A stretch of DNA of 13,990 nucleotides, taken from contig JAFGSL010000640.1 of NCBI GenBank assembly GCA_016934645.1, positions 1 to 13,990 on the forward strand. Direction: 5' to 3'. Positions 1 to 6,825 of the stretch are shown here, piece by piece; the stretch's first letter is position 1; the number at the start of each line of letters is the position of its first letter. The stretch comes from Anaerolineae bacterium (lineage in GTDB: Bacteria > Chloroflexota > Anaerolineae > B4-G1 > SLSP01). The translations under genes were made by a program, and so were the position numbers. A model generated the notes under the pieces. That model was not told the DNA's origin, did no database searches, and saw only the letters and a program-made list of their open reading frames with translations.

Positions 1-49
1 GGGATCATCAGATCTCCGTTCCGTGCGGATCTGGCGATCCACGCAAAGC
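1..49. repeat. Palindromic repeat unit A (49 bp), translated in frame
   Basis: It aligns base for base with unit B at 82-130 (43 of 49 identical by eye, all six differences transitions). The right arm GGATCTGGCGATCC (27-40) is intact. The left arm has drifted (GGATCATCAGATCT, 2-15), so the hairpin carries one A/C mismatch and two G-U wobbles if transcribed. It ends in the shared tail ACGCAAAGC. It is read as part of the glycosyltransferase gene and gives the peptide GSGDPRKA. Confidence 0.75.
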
Positions 50-1721
50 ATTGAATGAAATCTCGTCTCACGCGCTTCAAGGGGATCGCCAGATCCCCGC
101 TCCGCGCGGATCTGGCGATCCGCGCAAAGCGTGGACGTGGGCACTGTTTGCCGTGCTGCTCGGCGCGACGCTGTACACCTACATCCCGGCGCGGGTGTTG
201 TGGCTGCTGTTCCCCACCTTTCTGATCTACCTGATGCTCTACCATCGACCGGTGTTCCGCCGGATCGCCGTACCGGCGCTCGTCGCGATTGGCGTGGGCC
301 TGCTGTTGTCGGCGCCACTGTTTCTTTACCTGCGCGCGCATCCGGGCCTCGAACAACGTCTGGGCATGCTCGATGAACCATTGCAGGCGCTTGCTACCGG
401 CGATGTGTCGGTCATCCTTAAACGCGCCGTAAGTTGCCTGGCGGCGTTCGTCGTGCCTGGCCAGGGCGATGACTTCCTGGCCTACAACACGCCGGGCCGC
501 CCATTCCTCGACCCGATCACGGGGAGCCTATTCCTCGCCGGTATGGTGATCTGTCTGCTTCGCGTGCGCCAACCTGGATACGCGATGACGCTGCTGTGGT
601 TTGGCATCAGCATCTCGCCCTCGCTGGTTACCGGCGCATCCGCCAGCACAACGCGCAGCATCACGGCGCTGCCGGCGACGTTTCTCTTCCCGGCCATCAC
701 CGCTACAACGGTCGCGCGGTGGGTCGCATCGCTACACCCGACGGGGATCTGGCGATCCCCTCAAAGCGAGAGTGATAAAACTATAACGTATTGGGGTCAC
801 CAGACCAGACGCATCACTACCGGCGTGTTGATCATATTTGTCATCGCCAGCGGTGTTCTGAGCATACGAGATTACGCCGCCTGGGGAAACCTGCCGGAGG
901 TACGCGCCGCCTATATGCATACCCTGGTGCAGACCGCCCACTACCTCGATGCGGCGCCCGAGGCCAGCACTGTCGCCCTATCGACTGCCCTCCCCCTCGC
1001 GCCGCACGATCCCTACGTCTTTAGCGCCAGTCTGCGCCGCTCAGATCTATCGACGCGCTGGTTCAACGGGCAAGGCGCGCTGATCCTTCCCACCACACCG
1101 ACAACGTGCCTTATCGCGCCCGCTGTAGCGCCGCTCGATCCGTACTTTGCCGGTCTGCCCGGATTGGCTTTTCGCGAGCGCGTGTCGATGCTGCCCGATG
1201 ATCTGAACCCGTACTTCGACGTCTATGATTGGACGCCATCGACCACGCGCCAGGCGCTGCTCGACCGCGCTCAGGGCACATTACTCGATCTGGCACTGCT
1301 GGTCGATCTGGACGGCACGCTATCATTAATTGGCTACAACCTGCGCACCCCGGCTGTCGCGCCGGGCGAGACGGTTGAGCTGGTGACGCTATGGGAAGTG
1401 ATCGATCCTACCCGCGTGCAGCCACAAGACCTTTCGAACGCCGAGCAGGATCTGGTGTTCTTTACGCACGCCCTCGACGCGGCGGGAACAATCGTTGGTC
1501 AGGATGATCGCCTGGATGCTCCCGCCTGGAGCTGGCAGACCGGCGACATGGTGGCGCAGATCCACCGGTTTGCGCTGCCCGAAAGTACAACACTGGGGAC
1601 CCTCGACCTGACCGTCGGCGTGTACCGGCGCGCCGACATGATCCGCCTGCCGGTGCGCGTCGAGGGGAAAGCGGTCGGCGACGCGATTCAACTGACATCG
1701 CTGGAAGTACGCGCGCCATAA
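3..1721 (+). CDS. GT39-like membrane glycosyltransferase, 3' part (5' end outside window)
   Basis: The reading frame is open from base 3 to the TAA at 1719-1721. A TTG at 51 could serve as a start, but the product begins in mid-protein: the typical first luminal loop with the acidic catalytic motif is absent, so the gene almost certainly starts upstream. Visible hydrophobic segments include the stretch with 'LYTYIPARVLWLL' (a GT39 mid-protein signature), the 'FLDPITGSLFLAGMVICLLR' segment and one near 'GVLIIFVIASGVLSI'. A large extracytoplasmic region follows. From about base 1296 the C-terminus is a beta-sandwich-like module ('LSLIGYNLRTPAVAPGETVEL...LTVGVYRR') that recurs in the gene at 4207-6393. 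GT-C enzymes of this type transfer a sugar from a polyprenyl-phosphate donor on the outer face of the membrane; acceptor and sugar cannot be told. Oddity: two palindromic repeat units near the left edge and a third at 743-768 are translated within the frame, in predicted non-membrane loops. Confidence 0.8.
   Translation, partial: DHQISVPCGSGDPRKALNEISSHALQGDRQIPAPRGSGDPRKAWTWALFAVLLGATLYTYIPARVLWLLFPTFLIYLMLYHRPVFRRIAVPALVAIGVGLLLSAPLFLYLRAHPGLEQRLGMLDEPLQALATGDVSVILKRAVSCLAAFVVPGQGDDFLAYNTPGRPFLDPITGSLFLAGMVICLLRVRQPGYAMTLLWFGISISPSLVTGASASTTRSITALPATFLFPAITATTVARWVASLHPTGIWRSPQSESDKTITYWGHQTRRITTGVLIIFVIASGVLSIRDYAAWGNLPEVRAAYMHTLVQTAHYLDAAPEASTVALSTALPLAPHDPYVFSASLRRSDLSTRWFNGQGALILPTTPTTCLIAPAVAPLDPYFAGLPGLAFRERVSMLPDDLNPYFDVYDWTPSTTRQALLDRAQGTLLDLALLVDLDGTLSLIGYNLRTPAVAPGETVELVTLWEVIDPTRVQPQDLSNAEQDLVFFTHALDAAGTIVGQDDRLDAPAWSWQTGDMVAQIHRFALPESTTLGTLDLTVGVYRRADMIRLPVRVEGKAVGDAIQLTSLEVRAP
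82..130. repeat. Palindromic repeat unit B (49 bp), perfect 14-bp arms
   Basis: Arms GGATCGCCAGATCC (83-96) and GGATCTGGCGATCC (108-121) are perfect reverse complements around an 11-nt loop, followed by the tail GCGCAAAGC. It lies 32 bp after unit A and is in frame with the glycosyltransferase gene, again giving GSGDPRKA. The perfect arms suggest it is less decayed than A. Confidence 0.8.
743..768. repeat. Palindromic repeat unit C, short form
   Basis: GGGGATC (743-749), loop TGGC, GATCCCC (754-760), then TCAAAGCG. This matches the right half of units A and B, including the CAAAGC tail. It is translated in a different frame from A and B (giving GIWRSPQS), so the DNA rather than a peptide is what recurs. 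It sits in a predicted loop before the last membrane segment of the glycosyltransferase. Confidence 0.65.
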
Positions 1722-1769
1722 ACGCCTTGCTATAAGAGTCTATCCTAAGCTCTGCGCTCATATGCTTGC

Positions 1770-1787
1770 GCGGAATCACAATTCCGC
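1770..1787. repeat. Perfect 7-bp palindrome with 4-nt loop (intergenic)
   Basis: GCGGAAT, loop CACA, ATTCCGC, in the gap between the glycosyltransferase and YfhO genes. No T-run follows, so a Rho-independent terminator is unlikely. Its layout (G-rich arm, 4-nt loop, C-rich arm) resembles the palindrome 14 bp downstream. Confidence 0.6.
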
Positions 1788-1800
1788 CATAGTCTGGCAA

Positions 1801-1820
1801 CGGCGGATTATGATCCGCCG
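1801..1820. repeat. Perfect 8-bp palindrome with 4-nt loop (intergenic)
   Basis: CGGCGGAT, loop TATG, ATCCGCCG. It is the second of a pair with 1770-1787 and has the same geometry as the short repeat at 743-760. It may be a dispersed extragenic palindrome or an mRNA 3'-end stem for the upstream gene; no U-tract is present. Confidence 0.6.
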
Positions 1821-1856
1821 GAAGCGTTCAAAAGAATAATGTCGAGTTCTCTTTGT

Positions 1857-1885
1857 TTGTCCCAATTCACAAATCGGGGTAGAAT
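1857..1885 (+). promoter_or_regulatory. Candidate sigma70-type promoter for the YfhO gene
   Basis: TTGTCC (1857-1862), a 17-bp spacer and TAGAAT (1880-1885; five of six bases match TATAAT). The predicted start of transcription falls about base 1892, only two or three bases before the ATG at 1895, so the mRNA would be nearly leaderless. That fits the lack of a convincing Shine-Dalgarno sequence before this gene. Confidence 0.45.
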
Positions 1886-1894
1886 GGCGACGTT

Positions 1895-4171
1895 ATGATG
1901 ACGAATGACAAAAAAGAATCACGCCTTCCCCCAAAACTAGCCCGCCGGTTCCGGCGGTACGCACTTCCCGCCATACTACTAGCGTTGCTGTGCGTCGTCT
2001 TTTTCTGGGATGCGCTATGGTTGCCGGAAGGATACGCACTGGGCGGCAACGACTTAACCAATATGTTCGTCCCTTGGCTGCGTTTCGCGAAGATCTCGAT
2101 ACAACAGGGACGGCTCCCGCTGTGGAACCCCACCCTCTTTTCTGGCATGCCTTTCGTCGCCAACCCGCAACCCGCGCTGTTCTATCCCCCCACCTGGCTG
2201 GCATTGCTGATGTCGCCCACGCGCGCCCTGGCGCTGAGTCTTGTGTTCCACGTCTGGCTAGCCGGTATGGGGATGGTCGTCTGGCTGCGATCAGAGGCGG
2301 CCTCCGAGACCGGGGCATTCCTGGGCGCGGTGGTGTTCGCCTTCAGCGGCTACACCTTCACCCGCATCCAGGCCGGGCACGTGGGACTGTTCAACACAGG
2401 GGCGTGGCTGCCGCTGATTTTGTGGATGGGGAAACGCGCCATAGAATGGCGCGCCATTGACCATCGCTCGTGGCGTTGGGCGATCCTCAGTGGCTTGCCG
2501 GTGGGGATGGCGTTTCTGGCGGGACACACCGCCACCTTCATCTACGTCGGGCTGACGCTCGCCCTCTACCTGGCATTCTGCGCCTGGCGCGCCGTGCCGG
2601 ACCTGCGGACAATCCTGAAAATCCTGGTGCCGACGTTGATCCTGATGACCATCGTCGGCCTGGGGCTAGGTGCAGTACAACTGCTGCCCCTGGCCGAGTT
2701 AACGCTCCATTCCAACCGCCAGACGGTGGATTACGCCTTCGCCGCCCGCTTCTCGTGGCCGCCGGGGTACGTGCTCACCCTCCTCATCCCCAACTTCTTC
2801 GGCGAGCCGACGCGCACCGGCTACTGGGGCGACGGCGTCTACGACGAAGTCATCTTCTACGTCGGCCTGCTTCCGCTGCTGTTGGCGGTACTCGGTACGC
2901 GGACACGCCACCGCCTGACGCCATTTCTGGTCACGCTCGGCCTGGGCGCACTGCTGCTGGCACTGGGACAGTACAGTGTACTACATCCGTTGTTCTACCG
3001 CTTCGTGCCGCTGTTCCGCATTATGCGGGCACCAGCGCGCGCCGGGTTCCTCTTCACGCTGGCTGCCGCCGCCCTCGCCGGGCTGACGTTGACAGCACTT
3101 CACGCGGCTGAAGAGCGCACGCGGCTCCTCAGCCCGTTGAAATGGTCGTGGGTATGGCCAGTGATAGGTGCGGCGCTGCTGCTGGCGATGGCCGGGTTCG
3201 CCGCCTTCGCCTGGGGGCGCGAGTCCAATCCGGCTGCCGGACGGTTATGGCACACGGCCAACCAGATCGTGCTGTTCGTGCTGTTTCTCATCCCGGCGAC
3301 GACCTGGCTGCGCCACGCTGGTTCGCCCGGCAAGCCCCTGCTTGCTGGCGCGGCGATTGCTCTAGCGCTGCTGGATTTGTGGACCTTCGGCGGCAGCATC
3401 GTCGGCGTGAAAAGCGCGCCGGAGAACGCCTACTGGCGCATCGTCTCGCAAACAGTGGCCGATCCGCAGGCATCGCGGGTCCTGCCCTGGGAATTGGGCG
3501 ACTTCGACCAAAACGGCGGGATGCCCTACGGGCTGCGCAGCATCACCGGCTACGATCCGCTGATGCTCGAACGCTACCAGACCTTCATCCACTCGCGCAA
3601 CGATCCCACCGCGCGCACGTTTGATCTGCTGAACGCCGGTTATCTGGTGACGACGGCCCAGCAAGCCTTCCCTGACACGCCCGACTCTCCCCGCTTGCTG
3701 CACGAGGAATCCGGTGTTTGGATTTACGAGCGGCCCACCGCGCTTCCCCGCGCGTGGGTGACGACGCAGACGGAAGTGCTGGACGACGCCCGCATCCTCG
3801 CCCGGATTCACGAGGCGGATTTCGATCCACGCACAACGGCGTTGGTGACGATCCCAACGGCATGTGAGAGCAACGGCGAGCCGGGACAGGCGGAGGTCAT
3901 CCGCGACACCGGAAACCGCATCCAAGCGCAGGTACAGGGCAGTGGCGGGCTGCTTATCTTCAGTGAGGTAGACTACCCCGGTTGGCGCGCGTTCGTGGAT
4001 GGGAACGCCGTCCCATTGCTACGCGCCGACTACGTTTTGCGCGCGCTCTGCGTCCCTGCCGGCAATCACGAGGTCACGCTCGTCTACGCCCCGCCGCTGC
4101 TGAAGGTTGGTGCAGTTATCACCGGCTTGACCTTGTTGCTCCTCATTGGCACGGCTATCGAACGTCGGTAA
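1895..4171 (+). CDS. YfhO-family integral membrane protein
   Basis: A 758-residue polytopic protein with the full YfhO pattern. A first TM segment at about residues 23-40 is followed by an extracytoplasmic loop with D53 and the segment 'GRLPLWNPTLFSGMPF' (from residue 72), then many hydrophobic segments. An extracytoplasmic C-terminal domain contains 'SEVDYPGWRAFVDG' near residue 690, and a last TM segment lies near 736-753. YfhO proteins belong to the GT-C-like membrane superfamily and are linked in Firmicutes to glycosylation of lipoteichoic acid; the substrate here is unknown. The start is the first of two ATG codons at 1895 and 1898; no good Shine-Dalgarno precedes it, but a promoter ends ten bases upstream, which suggests leaderless translation. 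It converges with the gene ending at 4207 across 35 bp with no clear terminator. Confidence 0.9.
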   Translation: MMTNDKKESRLPPKLARRFRRYALPAILLALLCVVFFWDALWLPEGYALGGNDLTNMFVPWLRFAKISIQQGRLPLWNPTLFSGMPFVANPQPALFYPPTWLALLMSPTRALALSLVFHVWLAGMGMVVWLRSEAASETGAFLGAVVFAFSGYTFTRIQAGHVGLFNTGAWLPLILWMGKRAIEWRAIDHRSWRWAILSGLPVGMAFLAGHTATFIYVGLTLALYLAFCAWRAVPDLRTILKILVPTLILMTIVGLGLGAVQLLPLAELTLHSNRQTVDYAFAARFSWPPGYVLTLLIPNFFGEPTRTGYWGDGVYDEVIFYVGLLPLLLAVLGTRTRHRLTPFLVTLGLGALLLALGQYSVLHPLFYRFVPLFRIMRAPARAGFLFTLAAAALAGLTLTALHAAEERTRLLSPLKWSWVWPVIGAALLLAMAGFAAFAWGRESNPAAGRLWHTANQIVLFVLFLIPATTWLRHAGSPGKPLLAGAAIALALLDLWTFGGSIVGVKSAPENAYWRIVSQTVADPQASRVLPWELGDFDQNGGMPYGLRSITGYDPLMLERYQTFIHSRNDPTARTFDLLNAGYLVTTAQQAFPDTPDSPRLLHEESGVWIYERPTALPRAWVTTQTEVLDDARILARIHEADFDPRTTALVTIPTACESNGEPGQAEVIRDTGNRIQAQVQGSGGLLIFSEVDYPGWRAFVDGNAVPLLRADYVLRALCVPAGNHEVTLVYAPPLLKVGAVITGLTLLLLIGTAIERR

Positions 4172-4206
4172 TCTTCGCAAAGTGCGCTAACCTTCACAGG
4201 GAGGAG

Positions 4207-6393
4207 TTATTTCGTCCGTACGGAAATAGGGCCAAGAAGCACTCGCTCTTCCAGGTAATGCCCATCCTCGGCAATCACCGGCAGGCGGCCGGTTTCCGAA
4301 TGGAACAACCCTACCTGCAGCGGATAACTGCCGGGCGGCGTCTCAGGGAGCAAAGTAATGGGCCGGGTCACTGTCACTGTCTCGCCGGGCGTCCACGTGA
4401 CGCCGCCACCGTCGTAACTGCCCCAGACGTGATACTCAGCATCCAGGACCTGAGCGAAGATTGCGTAGTTATACCGTGGCTCGGTAAGCACCTGCCAGTA
4501 CAGGGTCACCGTGAGCGTTTCGCCTGCGCTCAGGTTGCGCGGTCTGAGTGTGTAGCCCACAAAAGCGATCTCACCGGCGAAGTTCGCAAATTGCGCGTTC
4601 GGCCAGGCCCGGGGCAAGGCTGCGATTTCTACCTCACCGGCCTCAAGCCCCTGATCAGGCAAGATGGTTCCATTCACAAGCAACGGCAATCGCCCCCACT
4701 CCGGTTCATATAGACCCAAACGCACCGTCGCCCGGTTCGGTGTGTAGGCCGATTCGGGCACGTCGAGCCGGTAGGTGTCCACAAACGTTCGACCGGCGCG
4801 CCAGGATGTGGTCGGGGCGCGCCCCAAGCCGGGCCAGGTATCGCGCTGCGACACCACAACGCTGGTCTCATCAATCAGGTGGATGTAGACCGCATACGGA
4901 CGCGCCGTCCATTGCAGCGGTTCCCACGTTACCTGTACCCACAACGGCTCGCCGGGCCGCACCTGTACCGGGCTGACCTCCACCGCTAACACGCGGGCCA
5001 CATCGCCGAATTGTGCCGCGGGAGCACTTTCCGACGGTTGTGCAACAGTTGCACGTGGCGGATAACGCACCGCGGGCCAGAAGTACCCCCCCAGCGCGAT
5101 GCCGAGCAAAAGCGCCATCGACAGGCTAACACTCACAGCCGTCCGTACCGGAGTTCGCAGCCAACCACAGAATCCCCCAACAACGACGATGGCAAAAGCC
5201 GGTAACGCCGGGAACAAAAACCGTCCCATCGCGCCGGCCGGCTGAATGAGCATGTAATACAACACAATGGTACAGTACACGACAATGGTCAAAATCAACA
5301 AGAGTGCAAGCCCAGCAGTAAATCGCCGCTGGCCGGGTATCACATAACCGAGTAGACCGATAGCGCAGACGACTAAGATGGCTGTATATATGCCTTGGGG
5401 CAGCGGGATCTGTCCATACCCAAAGCGCCCCCACAGGCTGGCCCACAGATACGGCAGGCCCTGCCCAATCGCCCACCAGTTGCCGCCGGCTGAACGCCCG
5501 GCCCATAATTCATTGAGCGTGCGCATGCCGGTCGGGTCGCCATACAAAATCCAATTACGGACGAACCACCACCCGGCCAGCACCAGGGCAATGACACCCA
5601 CCACAATCAGACCACTCATCCAACGACGCACCCACGCGAAACGTCCCCGGAGCCGGGATTTTTCTTGCCATGCTTCCCAAAACAAAACCAGCGCGATTGG
5701 CACTCCGGCCACAGCCAGATGTAACTTGGACAACAACGCACAGCCATAGACGCTGCCCAACCAAATTACCGTGCGGCGGTCTGCACCGTCCTGGACAACT
5801 CGAACACACAAGAACAGAATCGCAGCTCCACACGCGGCCGCAATGATGTCGTTGTCGATTGCCGCGCTCATGTAGATGAACTGAGGATTGAAAGCGACGG
5901 CCGCCGCGCTGCCTAGCGCCAACACTGGCACATCCGGCCACACGCGCCGTCCAATCCAGTAAGTCAAAACCACGGCGAGAGCGCCGAACAGCACATTGAC
6001 CCAACGCGGGATCATCGCCGCCAGGAATCCCTCGCGGAAGGGGAAGCGTTCGGCGTCGCCATGCCAATACTGCAGTTTGTTATCCACGCCCACTTCCCAG
6101 TTGCGGTAACCCCAGAAGGGATTAAGGGGGTGGTCATACGTACTAGTATGGGGTGAAGGAACCCACGCACTCGCCAGCGCTGCCAGTGTGTAATAAAGGG
6201 GCGGATGGTGGCTTTGGGAGCGCACCTCCTCTTGTCCCTGGATGGGCAGTGTGTGCTCGGTGACCAGTTTGCGGATGTAGCGATAGTGGCGGATTTCATC
6301 CGGAGCTTCGAAAAGTGGGTTGATGAGACTCATCGTCGTCGTCACCACCACGAAGGCGAGCAACAACACCCCGAATATCCGATCAGGTTTCAT
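4207..6393 (-). CDS. GT-C fold membrane glycosyltransferase (GT39/DUF2142-like) with two C-terminal beta-sandwich modules
   Basis: 728 residues. TM1 spans about 7-25, followed by the first luminal loop 'EAPDEIRHYRYIRKL' with the acidic pair D32/E33, expected to be catalytic in GT-C enzymes, then 'HHPPLYYTL' (62-70). Later conserved-looking text includes 'NPQFIYMSAAIDNDII'. About ten more TM segments run to about residue 445. The tail holds two related modules (about 462-590 and 602-728), each with 'V/LxxGEx(L/V)xVxxxW' early and 'V(R/G)LxGL(Y/F)xxExGRLP'-like text late; a relative ends the gene at 3-1721. Likely role: transfer of a sugar from a polyprenyl carrier outside the membrane. The ATG at 6393 overlaps the end of the broken flippase frame (stop at 6383-6385) by 11 nt, so translation is probably coupled; the Shine-Dalgarno is weak. 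Acceptor and sugar are unknown. Confidence 0.83.
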   Translation of the reverse strand: MKPDRIFGVLLLAFVVVTTTMSLINPLFEAPDEIRHYRYIRKLVTEHTLPIQGQEEVRSQSHHPPLYYTLAALASAWVPSPHTSTYDHPLNPFWGYRNWEVGVDNKLQYWHGDAERFPFREGFLAAMIPRWVNVLFGALAVVLTYWIGRRVWPDVPVLALGSAAAVAFNPQFIYMSAAIDNDIIAAACGAAILFLCVRVVQDGADRRTVIWLGSVYGCALLSKLHLAVAGVPIALVLFWEAWQEKSRLRGRFAWVRRWMSGLIVVGVIALVLAGWWFVRNWILYGDPTGMRTLNELWAGRSAGGNWWAIGQGLPYLWASLWGRFGYGQIPLPQGIYTAILVVCAIGLLGYVIPGQRRFTAGLALLLILTIVVYCTIVLYYMLIQPAGAMGRFLFPALPAFAIVVVGGFCGWLRTPVRTAVSVSLSMALLLGIALGGYFWPAVRYPPRATVAQPSESAPAAQFGDVARVLAVEVSPVQVRPGEPLWVQVTWEPLQWTARPYAVYIHLIDETSVVVSQRDTWPGLGRAPTTSWRAGRTFVDTYRLDVPESAYTPNRATVRLGLYEPEWGRLPLLVNGTILPDQGLEAGEVEIAALPRAWPNAQFANFAGEIAFVGYTLRPRNLSAGETLTVTLYWQVLTEPRYNYAIFAQVLDAEYHVWGSYDGGGVTWTPGETVTVTRPITLLPETPPGSYPLQVGLFHSETGRLPVIAEDGHYLEERVLLGPISVRTK

Positions 6394-6825
6394 CGTTTTC
6401 TGCTTTTTTCCACAACCCGGTGAGACCTTCCATCAAATAAATCGTCAGGCCAATCAAGCCGACGGCGAGTGTCACCGCGTACACCGAAAGCGTCATCGCC
6501 ACCCCGTCGCGCGCCCCCAGGCCGCCGACGGAGTGGGGATGAGTAATGTCAACGAGAGCAACGGCACAAAGACGAAGTAAAAGCTAAGTAGCACGCGAAT
6601 ACCCACGGCAAGGCTGCATAGCCAGTGGAGTAACGCCCGCCAGCGCAACAAGCGGATCACGATCCCCAGGAGAAAAAGCAAGCACGCCGACCCTAGATAA
6701 CCAGGGTCGGCGTCCCTTAGCACTTCTACAACATCTGCGCCTCCTACTTCGCGCAGCAACAGGGCCAGCGCCGTCACACTCAGGGCAATACGGAACAGAT
6801 TCGCCCAGAGACGGCGAAATTTCAC
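6383..6825 (-). pseudogene. Flippase-like / LPG synthase TM-family gene, internally deleted and frameshifted
   Basis: The start is GTG at 6825, with GAGG 7 nt upstream and a 4-nt GTGA overlap with the preceding gene's stop. The N-terminus ('FRIALSVTALALLLREVGG', then 'LLRWRALLH') matches the start of the UPF0104/AglD-MprF TM family. It then jumps to text typical of the family's C-terminal end ('YFVFVPLLSLTLLIP'). At a run of four Cs (6535-6538) the frame breaks. One extra C would restore 'IPHSVGGLGARDGVAM', the family's IPxSxGGLGxRxG motif, and a tail ending WKKAENDET with stop at 6383-6385. Without it, translation stops at 6493-6495. Repaired, the protein would be 147 residues against about 300-340 for intact relatives, so roughly half is missing. 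These proteins usually serve as lipid or glycolipid flippases; this copy is unlikely to work. A base-calling error at the C-run cannot be excluded, but it would not explain the deletion. Confidence 0.72.

Noticed and set aside
1..130. CRISPR-like array from the two repeat units
   Set aside because: Only two units, which are translated in frame with long palindromic arms; no spacer series and no cas genes.
3362..3925. Long minus-strand open frame (187 codons) opposite the YfhO gene
   Set aside because: Arg-, Val- and Gly-rich composition typical of a shadow frame in high-G+C DNA; the YfhO frame fully explains this region.
4172..4206. Possible bidirectional terminator between convergent genes
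   Set aside because: Only 35 bp, with no convincing stem and no T-run on either strand.
3982..4713. Plus-strand open frame (243 codons) across the convergent gene ends
   Set aside because: It overlaps the ends of two recognised genes in a different frame or strand, and has no recognisable domain or ribosome site.
5040..5054. Perfect 7-bp palindrome GTGCAAC-A-GTTGCAC
   Set aside because: It lies in the coding sequence of the GT-C gene (encoding ATVAQ), has a 1-nt centre that cannot form a hairpin loop, and has no relation to the other repeats.
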